Positions 43,150-50,966 of a stretch of 50,966 nt of DNA are shown piece after piece; the stretch's first letter is position 1, and every line of letters starts with the position of its first letter. The notes below the pieces were generated by a model. The model was given only the letters and a program-made list of their open reading frames with translations, did no database searches and had not been told where the DNA came from. The translations under genes and the position numbers were made by a program. The DNA comes from Deinococcus sp. YIM 134068. Its GTDB lineage: Bacteria; Deinococcota; Deinococci; Deinococcales; Deinococcaceae. The stretch covers positions 1 to 50,966 of the forward strand of contig NZ_JAZHPF010000022.1 of NCBI RefSeq assembly GCF_036543075.1, written 5' to 3'.

Positions 43150-44262
43150 ATGAAGCGCCTGTCTTTCTCTGGTCTGGCTTTCTCTGGTCTGGCGTTCCCC
43201 GCCCTGCTATCTCTCAGTGTGCTGCTGCTCGGCTCCTGCGCCCCCTTTCGTGCGGGGCAGGACACGACCGGACCGGCCACGCCGTTCACCCGCTACGTCG
43301 CGCTGGGCGACAGCATCACCGCCGGGTTCCAGTCGGGCGGACTGACGGCGGCATCACAGCGTGCGGCGTATCCCACGCTGCTGGGCGAGCGGGGCGGGCT
43401 GGACGTGCCCATGCCGGAGGTGAACGACCCCGGCTGCCCGCCCCCGGTCGGCGTGGCGGGAACGAAGAACTGCACGCTCCGTCAGCCGGGCGTCGTGTCC
43501 CCGGTGGTGGCCGTGCCCGGCGCGAAGGTGGGCGACGTGCTCTCCAGCACCGACACCGCCGTCACCGACCCCGACCCGCAACTGTACGACGCGGCGCTCT
43601 ACCGGGCCATCCTCGGGCCGGGCACCACCCAACTGGAGGCGGCGCTGGCCCGCCGTCCCCTCTTCGCCACCGTCTGGATCGGCAACAACGACGTGCTGCT
43701 GCCCACCCTGCGGGGACGACCAGATCAGGCCACGCCGCTCGACCGCTTCCGCACCGACTACGCCGCGATGGTGGACCGACTGCGGGCGGGGGGCGTCCGC
43801 TACCTCGTGCTGATGACGGTGCCGGACGTGACGCGGGTGCCCGCCCTGATTCCGGCGCGGCTGCTGCGGCTGCGGGGATTGGTGGACGCCAGTTGTCAGG
43901 GGCAGGAGGTGTATTTCGGAACCGTCGTCATCGGGCGGGCGACCCAGGCCTCTCCCCTCTCCTGCTCGGCCCCCGAGGCGCTGACCGCCGCCGAGTACGC
44001 GGGGTCCCAGCGCATCGTGGAGGGGTACAACGCCGCCATCCGCGAGATCGCCGCCGCCCGGAACGTGCCCGTCTTCGACGTGACCCCCGTGCTCGACGCG
44101 CTGCCGGGACGGCCCCTGCTTCCTTCTGCCGCACAGCCATTCGGGCCGTCGTTCAGCCTCGATGGGGTTCATCCGAGTACCCTTTCTCACCGCCGTTTTG
44201 CACAGGAACTTGCGGTGTTCATGAACGCGCAGTTCGGGACGCGGTTGAACACGCGGCCTTGA
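43150..44262 (+). CDS. GDSL/SGNH-family lipoprotein hydrolase
   Basis: 370 aa from the ATG at 43150 (GGAAGGTGG upstream). Signal peptide with lipobox LLGSC (Cys at about residue 31) predicts a membrane-anchored, extracytoplasmic enzyme. SGNH blocks: ALGDSITAGF (nucleophile Ser), a Gly in the second block, GNNDVL (Asn) and DGVHPS (Asp/His). Esterase or lipase activity on cell-surface or environmental esters is likely. The signal peptide contains a small in-frame duplication (FSGLAFSGLAF). Confidence 0.88.
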   Translation: MKRLSFSGLAFSGLAFPALLSLSVLLLGSCAPFRAGQDTTGPATPFTRYVALGDSITAGFQSGGLTAASQRAAYPTLLGERGGLDVPMPEVNDPGCPPPVGVAGTKNCTLRQPGVVSPVVAVPGAKVGDVLSSTDTAVTDPDPQLYDAALYRAILGPGTTQLEAALARRPLFATVWIGNNDVLLPTLRGRPDQATPLDRFRTDYAAMVDRLRAGGVRYLVLMTVPDVTRVPALIPARLLRLRGLVDASCQGQEVYFGTVVIGRATQASPLSCSAPEALTAAEYAGSQRIVEGYNAAIREIAAARNVPVFDVTPVLDALPGRPLLPSAAQPFGPSFSLDGVHPSTLSHRRFAQELAVFMNAQFGTRLNTRP

Positions 44263-44367
44263 GTTGGGGCAGGGATGACAACCTCTCCTGCTGAGCTGAA
44301 GAAGGTGGAGACTATCCGACTACTCCTTGACGTAGGAGGGGTGTTCCGGCGTTGTCTCTTTTCCCGC

Positions 44368-45108
44368 CTACCTCCCCGTCAAAAACCGCGCCGTTTCCCG
44401 GTACAGCATCTCGGTCGTCTCCAAACTCTCGAAGGTGTGGGTGCCGCCGGGGATGGCGATGGCGTCGCAGCCGAGGGCCTGGGCGTAACGGACGCCGAAC
44501 TCGGGCGGGCAGGTCTGGTCGGCGTCCCCGTGGAAGACGCGGGCCACGCCGCCCCAGCGTGCGGCGGCCTCCAGCGGGCGCAGACGCGGCATCTCCAGCA
44601 GGAACTCCCGGCCCAGCGGCCAGCCGTTGTAATCGAGGATGACGGGCGGCGCGTACCCGCCGCGCAGGAAGGGCAGCCACAGCTCCGGCAGGGCGGGTGC
44701 CCACAGGGCGAGGCGGTGGGGCCGCACCCGCTCGGCGGCGAGGGCCGCGACGAGACCGCCCATCGAGAAGCCCAGCAGCATCACGCGCTCTGAGTCCATC
44801 TGGGGCAGGCCGCGCACGTAGGCGAAGGCGGCCTCCACGTCCTCCACCTCGCGGGCGACGGTCATCTCGGAGAAGTCGCCCTCCGACTCGCCGCTCCCCC
44901 GGAAGTCGAAGCGCAAGGAGGCCACGCCGCGCGGGGCGAGAGAGCGCGAGAGCAGCGGCAGCAGGCGGTGGTCGCCGCCCCGGTTGCCCGTGAAGCCGTG
45001 CAGGACGACGACCGAGGACCAGCCGGAGGAGGGCCGCTCGCCGTCCGGGACGTGCAGCATCCCGTAGAGGCGCTGGCCGGACACGGAGAACTGGGCGAAC
45101 TGTTCCAT
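44368..45108 (-). CDS. Alpha/beta hydrolase (esterase/acyl hydrolase type)
   Basis: 246 aa from the ATG at 45108. HGFTGNRGG oxyanion loop, RFDFRGSGESEG strand 4 motif, GFSMGG nucleophile elbow, Asp in FHGDADQTCPPE and His in PGGTHTFES. This resembles cinnamoyl-esterase and prolyl-oligopeptidase-like small hydrolases, such as feruloyl or acyl-thioester cleaving enzymes. It converges with the GDSL lipoprotein gene; the 105 bp between them hold only a weak 5-bp hairpin. CATCAT 7 nt before the ATG may be a poor -10 box. Confidence 0.87.
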   Translation of the reverse strand: MEQFAQFSVSGQRLYGMLHVPDGERPSSGWSSVVVLHGFTGNRGGDHRLLPLLSRSLAPRGVASLRFDFRGSGESEGDFSEMTVAREVEDVEAAFAYVRGLPQMDSERVMLLGFSMGGLVAALAAERVRPHRLALWAPALPELWLPFLRGGYAPPVILDYNGWPLGREFLLEMPRLRPLEAAARWGGVARVFHGDADQTCPPEFGVRYAQALGCDAIAIPGGTHTFESLETTEMLYRETARFLTGR

Positions 45109-45210
45109 GCGGGAGATGATGGCAGACGGGAGGCGGCAGAAGGCGAGCGCGTGAGAGCCGGGGCACCGAACGCCTAATCCCCGCTCAACCCGCCCCCTCC
45201 GGCCCATGCC

Positions 45211-45216
45211 TACACT
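45211..45216 (+). promoter_or_regulatory. Promoter -10 of the stress-protein gene
   Basis: TACACT precedes the ATG at 45235 by 18 nt. Unlike its neighbours, this transcript carries a Shine-Dalgarno (GGGAGGAAG). Confidence 0.45.
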
Positions 45217-45234
45217 GCCCGCAGGGAGGAAGAC

Positions 45235-45756
45235 ATGACCGAGCCGCAACACATCGACGACCCGAAGGAAGCCGCCCGCATCCTCGCCGAGAAGATTGAG
45301 GGCGTGCGCTTCGCTACCTTCACGACCATCTCGCAAGGCGGCACCCTCCACGGGCGACCAATGGCGACCCAGGAGGCCGAGTTCGACGGCGACCTGTGGT
45401 TTTTCACCTACGCCGACAGCCACAAGGTCGCGGATGTGGAGGCTAACCCGCAAGTCAACCTGGGCTACAACAACCCCGACAAGAACCTGTGGGTCAACGT
45501 GACGGGCACTGCCGAGCGGGTGGACGACCGTGCGAAGATGCAGGAACTGTGGAAGCCGCCGCTCAAAGCGTTTTTCCCCGACGGCGTGGACGACCCCAAC
45601 CTCACCCTGCTCAAGGTTACGCCGCATCAGGCCGAATACTGGGACGGCCCGGCCAGCGGCATCGGCAAGGTCGTCGCCTTCGCGCGGACGCTGGCGAGCG
45701 GGGGGAAGACGCCGCCCGGCAAGGACGTGAAGCTGGACCTGGAGGGAAACGTCTAG
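45235..45756 (+). CDS. Pyridoxamine 5'-phosphate oxidase-like FMN-binding stress protein (general stress protein 26 type)
   Basis: 173 aa split-barrel protein. Family landmarks: IEGVRFATFTTISQGGTLHG, RPMATQEAEFDGDLWFFT and NPQVNLGYNNPDKNLWVNVTG. It probably binds FMN or a related flavin (F420 or heme in relatives). B. subtilis GSP26-type proteins are induced by general stress. Strong promoter and RBS suggest good expression. Confidence 0.9.
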   Translation: MTEPQHIDDPKEAARILAEKIEGVRFATFTTISQGGTLHGRPMATQEAEFDGDLWFFTYADSHKVADVEANPQVNLGYNNPDKNLWVNVTGTAERVDDRAKMQELWKPPLKAFFPDGVDDPNLTLLKVTPHQAEYWDGPASGIGKVVAFARTLASGGKTPPGKDVKLDLEGNV

Positions 45757-45822
45757 GAGTCGAGAGGTCGAGAGGTCGAGCGTGGGGACTCCCGACTCCT
45801 CGACTCCTCGACCGGCGGCACC
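45756..45822. repeat. GTCGAG repeat and hairpins between convergent genes
   Basis: GAGTCGAGAGGTCGAGAGGT units (from 45757) face CTCGACTCCTCGAC (about 45797-45811), making a long imperfect hairpin. GGCGGC-ACC-GCCGCC (45813-45827) follows. It lies between the convergent stress-protein and aspS stops and may serve as terminator for both. Confidence 0.65.
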
Positions 45823-45829
45823 GCCGCCC

Positions 45830-47128
<1,299 letters not shown>

Positions 47129-47160
47129 GGCGGGTGGGGTCTCCTGTGGGGGCGGTGCCG

Positions 47161-47199
47161 ATAAGAAAACCCCCGACTCCTCAGAGGAAGGGTCGGGGG
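47161..47199 (-). terminator. aspS leader attenuator terminator
   Basis: On the minus strand CCCCCGAC (47199-47192) pairs with GTCGGGGG (47177-47170), followed by TTTTCTT. It ends about 33 nt before the aspS ATG and lies downstream of the leader peptide, so it is placed to stop aspS transcription. Its 5' arm can alternatively pair with GGGGACGC at 47224-47217. Confidence 0.85.
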
Positions 47200-47223
47200 C
47201 GCGGTATGCGGCGCGGGCGTCCC

Positions 47224-47268
47224 CTAGCGGGGATCGTCATTCAGGTTGTGGGCGAGCGCCGCCGTCAT
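47224..47268 (-). CDS. aspS leader peptide
   Basis: 15 codons including stop: MTAALAHNLNDDPR. The ATG lies 7 nt from the -10 box, so it is probably translated as a leaderless message. Codons 8-12 are Asn-Leu-Asn-Asp-Asp, immediately before a CCCC/GGGG hairpin that includes the stop codon. Starvation for Asn- or Asp-tRNA would stall the ribosome there. The peptide itself needs no function. The call rests on position, composition and RNA pairing logic, not homology. Confidence 0.75.
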   Translation of the reverse strand: MTAALAHNLNDDPR

Positions 47269-47275
47269 GCCGGGG

Positions 47276-47305
47276 AGTGTAGCGGGCACCGTCTGTCCCG
47301 GTCAA
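47276..47305 (-). promoter_or_regulatory. aspS promoter
   Basis: On the minus strand TTGACC (47305-47300), an 18-bp spacer and TACACT (47281-47276): one of the best sigma-70-type promoters in the window. The start site would fall on or next to the leader-peptide ATG. Confidence 0.8.
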
Positions 47306-47333
47306 CGCGGGCGGCTAGGCAGGGGTGGGGGGG

Positions 47334-47370
47334 CGGCCAGCGGCCAGCTTCCAGCCGCCAGCCCCGAGCC
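47334..47370. repeat. CCAGC-type short repeat after gfh1
   Basis: GGCCAGCGGCCAGCTTCCAG followed by CCGCCAGCCCC. It lies directly downstream of the gfh1 stop and upstream of the aspS promoter. Confidence 0.7.
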
Positions 47371-47859
47371 TCAGCCCGCGCCCACGCTGCGGACCGTGTA
47401 GCGGACCTGGCGGTCGCCGACCTCCACCTCCACGTGCTCGCCGACGCGCCGCCCGAGCAGCGCCCTCCCCACCGGGCTGTCCTCGCTGACCTGGGTAATG
47501 CCCTCCGTCAGGGCCGTCACCTCCACGGCGCTCACGAGCTGCACCGTCATCTCCCGCCCACGCTCCTCGTCGGCGAGCACGACCACGGAGCCGAGGCGGG
47601 CCTGCCCGTCGCCCTCGCCCTCGGGCGGCACCTCGACGACCACGGCGCGGGCGAGCACGTCCTCCAGCTCGAAGATGCGGGCCTCCATGCTCGCGAGGTC
47701 GATCTGGGCCGTCTCCAGGTTGCGGTCCTCGATGTCGTTGGAGTCGTCGCGCAGGGAGGCGAGGGTAGCGATGGCGTCGTCGTGGCGCTCACGTTCCTTC
47801 TGCAACGTCTCTTCCAGGCGGCGATAGCCCTCCGCCGTCATGGGAATCTGGTCTGCCAT
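47371..47859 (-). CDS. gfh1: Gre-factor homologue, Gfh1-type RNA polymerase inhibitor
   Basis: 162 aa from the ATG at 47859 (AGGAGGAACCT upstream). N-terminal coiled coil (about residues 6-78) and C-terminal FKBP-like domain ([40 protein letters not shown]). The coiled-coil tip reads [12 protein letters not shown], an acidic tip close to Thermus Gfh1 (SSDDYDDSG) and unlike the GDLSENAEY tip of GreA. Gfh1 enters the RNAP secondary channel and inhibits catalysis instead of promoting transcript cleavage. GreA remains a possibility because the families are close. Confidence 0.8.
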   Translation of the reverse strand: MADQIPMTAEGYRRLEETLQKERERHDDAIATLASLRDDSNDIEDRNLETAQIDLASMEARIFELEDVLARAVVVEVPPEGEGDGQARLGSVVVLADEERGREMTVQLVSAVEVTALTEGITQVSEDSPVGRALLGRRVGEHVEVEVGDRQVRYTVRSVGAG

Positions 47860-48065
47860 ATAGGTTCCTCCTGTGGCTGGTGTCTGCCCTCTCGTCGTCC
47901 TGGCCGGTTCATCTGACCCGCCGGGGCGCGGCTCTGGGGAAGAAATTGCCCAAGACCGCTTCACGAAGGGGCGGCGGGGGGAGGTCAACGGTGGGCCAAC
48001 GTCCGCCCCCGAACTCCTCATCGGCGAGGGGGCACACGCCGCTCTAATTCCTGGGAGGAGAATCT

Positions 48066-48728
48066 ATGACCGACCCCACCGACCGCGACATGACGGCCCA
48101 GGAGTCCACGCTGGGCGACAACATCGACCAGGAGACGCTGGAGGAGGACGTGACGGCGACCGCCGAGGACATCGAGCGCGACAGCCGCGAGCCGAGCGAC
48201 GCGGAGCTGCGGCCCGTCGGCGGCGAGAGCATCACGGGTGCGGCGACGATGGACTACTCGCTGCCGGGCGACGGCAACCCGGCCAATCAGGACGACCAGT
48301 CGAACGCCGACCTCATCATGGGGAACGTCCCTGACGAGGAGGAGTCCGATCTCCCGGTGTCCGGCCAGGTGTCGGGCGTGGACTACGGCGACACCGGCAC
48401 CGACGCGCTGGCGGGCGCGGGCGCGCTTCAGGACGAGGGCATCGACCCGAGCCTGCGCGTGGAAATGCTCGACAACGCGATGTCCTTCGGCGACGACTTC
48501 GTGCCGAACAACGTGAACGACGACCCCGGCTTCGACGACGGCGTGCCGGGCAGCTTCTCCGACTTCAGCGTGACCACGCCGGGCGAGTCGGGCAGCGCCC
48601 CCCGCCTCGCCGACCCCAGCCAGGACGCGGGCGGCGAGGTCAAGGGTGCCCGCGTGGCCGGTTCGGGCGGCATCGACGGCGGCCCGCCCCGCACGACGCC
48701 GCTGCCGGGCACGGAGCAGGACGAGTAA
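48066..48728 (+). CDS. Highly acidic, probably disordered hypothetical protein
   Basis: 220 aa with GGGAGGAG before the ATG. It is very rich in Asp, Glu, Gly, Ser, Pro and Thr, has no Cys or Trp and shows no membrane or signal segment. Short motifs recur loosely (GDDFVPNNVNDDPGFDDG, SGVDYGDTGTD), suggesting an extended hydrophilic chain such as a hydrophilin or chaperone-like protectant. It is divergent from gfh1 with a 206-bp spacer. No family recognised; a stress role is inference. Confidence 0.78.
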   Translation: MTDPTDRDMTAQESTLGDNIDQETLEEDVTATAEDIERDSREPSDAELRPVGGESITGAATMDYSLPGDGNPANQDDQSNADLIMGNVPDEEESDLPVSGQVSGVDYGDTGTDALAGAGALQDEGIDPSLRVEMLDNAMSFGDDFVPNNVNDDPGFDDGVPGSFSDFSVTTPGESGSAPRLADPSQDAGGEVKGARVAGSGGIDGGPPRTTPLPGTEQDE

Positions 48729-48816
48729 CCGCCCTCCTCACACGAGCGCAGGGGCGACCGGGCGTCGTCCCTGTTTTCGTTGGCCCATGATCAAGCTGGT
48801 GCGGGACAGACACCTC

Positions 48817-48845
48817 TTGCTTACCAACCGTCCAGACGGTACGTT
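48817..48845 (+). promoter_or_regulatory. TetR-gene promoter with embedded operator
   Basis: TTGCTT (48817-48822), a 17-bp spacer and TACGTT (48840-48845), then 6 nt to the ATG. The perfect palindrome ACCGTC-CA-GACGGT (48827-48840) fills the spacer, so a bound dimer would block RNA polymerase. This fits autorepression by the TetR protein. Confidence 0.78.
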
Positions 48846-48851
48846 AACGAC

Positions 48852-49388
48852 ATGGTTCGAGTCCGCAATTCCGAGGCGACCCGCGCGGCCCTCCTCTCCG
48901 CCGCCGCGACGGTGTTGCAGGCGCAGGGGGCGGGCCTGTCGCTCGATGCCGTGGCGCGTGAGGCGGGAGTCAGCAAGGGTGGGCTGCTGCACCACTTTCC
49001 CTCACGCGAGGCGCTGCTGGACGCGCTGGCGCTGGACCTGCTCGCCCGCTTCGAGCGGCGGGTGGAGGCGCTGCGGGAGCGTGAGGTCGCGGAACACGGG
49101 GAGCGGCCCGGCGCGTGGCTGCGGGCGTATATCGCGGCGAGTTTCGACAGCGACCCCGAGGAGGACGCGCTGTACGAGGCGCTGAAGTCGCTGCCCGCGA
49201 TCTGGGATCAGCTCGGCGTGATGGGCGAGGCCCACGCCCGGCTCTCCGCCCGTGCCGAGGCCGACGGCGTGCCCGCCGCCCGCGCCCACGCTGTCCGGCT
49301 GGCGTGCGACGGGCTGTGGCTGGGCGGCTTCTCCCTGGGTCAGCGGGGGGCCGTCCGCGAGGAGTTGATGACATGGACACGGGTGTAG
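48852..49388 (+). CDS. TetR-family transcriptional regulator
   Basis: 178 aa from the ATG at 48852, chosen for the leaderless promoter; the frame opens at 48780. N-terminal HTH (residues about 8-54): ATRAALLSAAATVLQAQG, then SLDAVAREAGVSKGGLLHHF as the recognition helix region. The C-terminal ligand domain contains the DGLWLGGF segment seen in regulators of efflux pumps. It overlaps the MFS gene by 16 bp and very likely controls it in response to a transported compound. Confidence 0.92.
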   Translation: MVRVRNSEATRAALLSAAATVLQAQGAGLSLDAVAREAGVSKGGLLHHFPSREALLDALALDLLARFERRVEALREREVAEHGERPGAWLRAYIAASFDSDPEEDALYEALKSLPAIWDQLGVMGEAHARLSARAEADGVPAARAHAVRLACDGLWLGGFSLGQRGAVREELMTWTRV

Positions 49389-50674
49389 CCCCCTCCGTCT
49401 CCCCCACCCACCCCGACCCCGGTCCCGGCTGGCAGACTCGCTTCTGGGCAATTTTCGGCGGACAGACGCTCTCGCTGATCGGGTCGGCGCTGACCCAGTT
49501 CGTGCTGCTGTGGTGGATCACCGACACGACGGGCAGCGCCTCGGCCCTGGCGACGGCGGGCATGGCGGCGCTGCTGCCCCAGGCCCTGCTGGGACCGCTG
49601 GGCGGCACCTTCGCCGACCGCTACTCCCGCCGCCTGCTCATGATCGCGGCGGACACGGTGAGCGCCCTGTGTATGCTCGTGCTGATCTGGCTGTTCGCCT
49701 CCGGGCGGGTGGAGCTGTGGCACGTCTACACGATGATGTTCGTCCGCAGCGCGATGCAGGCGTTCCAGGGTCCGGCGGCGCAGGCGAGCACGGCCATGCT
49801 CGTGCCGAAGGACTTCCTGCCGCGTGCCGCTGGCTTGAATCAGGCGATGATGGGCGTCATGACGGTGGCCGCCGCGCCGCTCGGGGCGCTCGCCATCAGC
49901 GTGATGCCGCTGTGGGCGGCGCTGGGGATCGACGTGGCGACGGCGCTACTGGGCATTGTACCGCTGCTGCTCTTCCGTATTCCCCAACTCCGGCTCGCCG
50001 CCGGGGAGCGGCGGGGCGTGTGGCGGGAGTTTCGCGAGGGCGTGTCGCTCGTGTGGCGTCACCCCGGCCTGCGGCGGCTGTACGGGTTGCTCGGCGCGGT
50101 CGTGCTGGCGATCATGCCAACCTTCACGCTGACGCCGCTGCTCGTCAAGGAACACTTCGGGGGCGGGGCCGCGCAGGTCGCGTTGATGGAGGGGCTGTCG
50201 GGCCTGGGCATGATCGCGGGCGGGCTGCTCGTAGCGGCCCTCGTCCCCCGGCGTCCCATCGTGGCGGTGCTGCTCGCCTTCGCGCTCTCCTGCCTCGCCA
50301 TCTCGCTGACGGCACTCGCCCCGCGCGAGGCGTTCTGGCTCGCCGTCGTGTGGTGGGTGGTCAGCGGCATGACCTTCATCTACGGCAACGCGCCGCTGAC
50401 GGCCACCCTCCAGACGGTGATCCCCAACCAGCTCCAGGGCCGCGCCCTCTCGCTGCTGAATATGGTGATGGGCCTCGCGGGGCCGATTGGGCTGGCGTTG
50501 ACCGGGCCGCTGGGGTCGGCCATCGGCGTGCGCTGGGTCTTCGTGGTGGCGGGCGTGCTGGGCACCGTGGCGAGCCTCGCCGGGCTGCTCTCGCCCACGC
50601 TGCTGCGGCTGGAGCGGGCGACCCCGGTTAGCGTTGACCCCGTGTCCGACGACGTTCTAGAAATGCAACGCTAA
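49373..50674 (+). CDS. MFS transporter (drug efflux-like, MFS_3/DHA3 type)
   Basis: 433 aa with about 12 membrane segments, starting inside the tetR gene. FWAIFGGQTLSLIGSALTQF and LLGPLGGTFADRYSRRLLMI near the N-terminus are typical of the DHA3 (MefA-like) group of macrolide or multidrug exporters. A central charged loop (GERRGVWREFREGVSLVWRH) separates the two halves. Translational coupling to the TetR gene supports inducible efflux. Confidence 0.9.
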   Translation: MDTGVAPSVSPTHPDPGPGWQTRFWAIFGGQTLSLIGSALTQFVLLWWITDTTGSASALATAGMAALLPQALLGPLGGTFADRYSRRLLMIAADTVSALCMLVLIWLFASGRVELWHVYTMMFVRSAMQAFQGPAAQASTAMLVPKDFLPRAAGLNQAMMGVMTVAAAPLGALAISVMPLWAALGIDVATALLGIVPLLLFRIPQLRLAAGERRGVWREFREGVSLVWRHPGLRRLYGLLGAVVLAIMPTFTLTPLLVKEHFGGGAAQVALMEGLSGLGMIAGGLLVAALVPRRPIVAVLLAFALSCLAISLTALAPREAFWLAVVWWVVSGMTFIYGNAPLTATLQTVIPNQLQGRALSLLNMVMGLAGPIGLALTGPLGSAIGVRWVFVVAGVLGTVASLAGLLSPTLLRLERATPVSVDPVSDDVLEMQR

Positions 50675-50687
50675 GTAGCGTCTGCAT
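50663..50687. terminator. Palindrome over the MFS stop codon
   Basis: ATGCA-ACGCTA-AG-TAGCGT-C-TGCAT folds into an 11-bp stem with one bulge and includes the TAA stop of the exporter gene. No T-tract follows, so termination is uncertain. Confidence 0.5.
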
Positions 50688-50779
50688 ATCGTAAATATAC
50701 AAGGGAGAGCCGTTACCTAGACGCTTCTGAAGAGACCTCTAAAGCGTTTGACAGAAAAACAGTGTCCTGCTGAGCGCGA

Positions 50780-50827
50780 GCGCAGCGAAGCATCCTCCAC
50801 CTCGTGACGGAAGGCCCTTCGCTGCGC
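50780..50827. repeat. Inverted repeat with 11-bp perfect arms
   Basis: GCGCAGCGAAG (50780-50790) and CTTCGCTGCGC (50817-50827) flank a 26-nt spacer. This resembles dispersed chromosomal palindromes seen in several phyla. GACAGAAA occurs on both sides of it, at about 50750 and 50851. Confidence 0.6.
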
Positions 50828-50863
50828 CCAGGGTGACACCCTGACCGCCTGACAGAAAGTATG

Positions 50864-50893
50864 AGAAAGCGTCCCCGGTAGGGGACACTTTCT
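50864..50893. repeat. Hairpin in front of the right-edge ORF
   Basis: AGAAAGCGTCCCC and GGGGACACTTTCT (12 of 13 pairs, 4-nt loop) lie 4 bp before a GTG codon. This could be the structured end of an insertion sequence or a terminator. Confidence 0.5.
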
Positions 50894-50897
50894 GTTT

Positions 50898-50966
50898 GTG
50901 ACAACTGAAAATGCCGCCGGGGACGCTCCTCGACTCTACCAGGCTGTCCTGGCTCAGCTCCAGACT
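50898..50966 (+). CDS. Partial ORF running off the right edge, possibly a transposase
   Basis: GTG at 50898 opens 23 codons ([20 protein letters not shown]...) to the end of the window. The hairpin and repeat-rich DNA before it suggest an insertion-sequence 5' end. The peptide is too short to place in a family and no Shine-Dalgarno is visible. Confidence 0.3.
   Translation, partial: MTTENAAGDAPRLYQAVLAQLQT

Noticed and set aside
47371..47859. Straight GreA annotation.
   Set aside because: The coiled-coil tip lacks the GDLSENAEY motif and carries the Gfh1-like acidic tip, so Gfh1 is preferred, with GreA kept as the alternative.

Overview
The window is GC-rich, densely packed bacterial DNA, most likely from a Deinococcus species. 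Several genes point there: an EF-P whose loop matches the Thermus type (Arg32), a Gfh1-type anti-Gre factor, a short archaeal-type (probably non-discriminating) aspartyl-tRNA synthetase, a PHP-fused PolX next to a PHP histidinol phosphatase, and many TANNNT -10 boxes only 6-8 nt upstream of start codons (leaderless transcription, common in Deinococcus). No rRNA, tRNA, CRISPR array or replication origin was seen.

Layout. (1) 1-16.4 kb is an accessory catabolic block. A leftward IclR regulator diverges from a long rightward, translationally coupled operon: M28-like peptidase, three oligopeptide-type substrate-binding proteins, two DppB/DppC permease pairs, M20-like, M19-like and M24-like hydrolases, an S33 aminopeptidase and a cupin. 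No transport ATPase is present. All four metallopeptidase-fold proteins show substitutions at expected metal-site positions. A broken IS3-family transposase closes the block at 16.4-16.7 kb, and an unidentified gene fragment reading out of the left edge bounds the other side. (2) 16.8-24.5 kb is core: efp, accB, accC, a methyltransferase, exonuclease III and dnaG. (3) 24.5-28.6 kb holds a MocA-like nucleotidyltransferase and a leftward argF / GNAT / argC / aroE-like cluster. (4) 28.7-37.2 kb holds a beta-propeller lipoprotein, a metallo-beta-lactamase-fold protein, a histidinol phosphatase overlapping polX, a palindrome-rich intergenic stretch, an MFS exporter, a PRTase-like protein and an ICMT-like membrane protein. 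(5) 37.3-43 kb is a complete branched-chain-amino-acid-type ABC operon with an alpha/beta hydrolase inserted after the binding protein. (6) 43-50.7 kb holds a GDSL lipoprotein, a second hydrolase, a flavin-binding stress protein, aspS, gfh1, an acidic disordered protein and a TetR/MFS pair. The right end enters another probable mobile element.

The most striking signal is in front of aspS. A consensus promoter drives a leaderless 14-codon peptide ending His-Asn-Leu-Asn-Asp-Asp-Pro-Arg. It is followed by three mutually exclusive pairings that end in an intrinsic terminator just before aspS. This reads as a ribosome-mediated attenuator sensing Asn and Asp charging, upstream of the enzyme expected to charge both tRNAs. 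Secondary themes are the operon of hydrolases with altered metal sites, three families of short intergenic repeats (two of which form protein termini), and a PolX whose polymerase aspartates are missing while its PHP nuclease site is intact.
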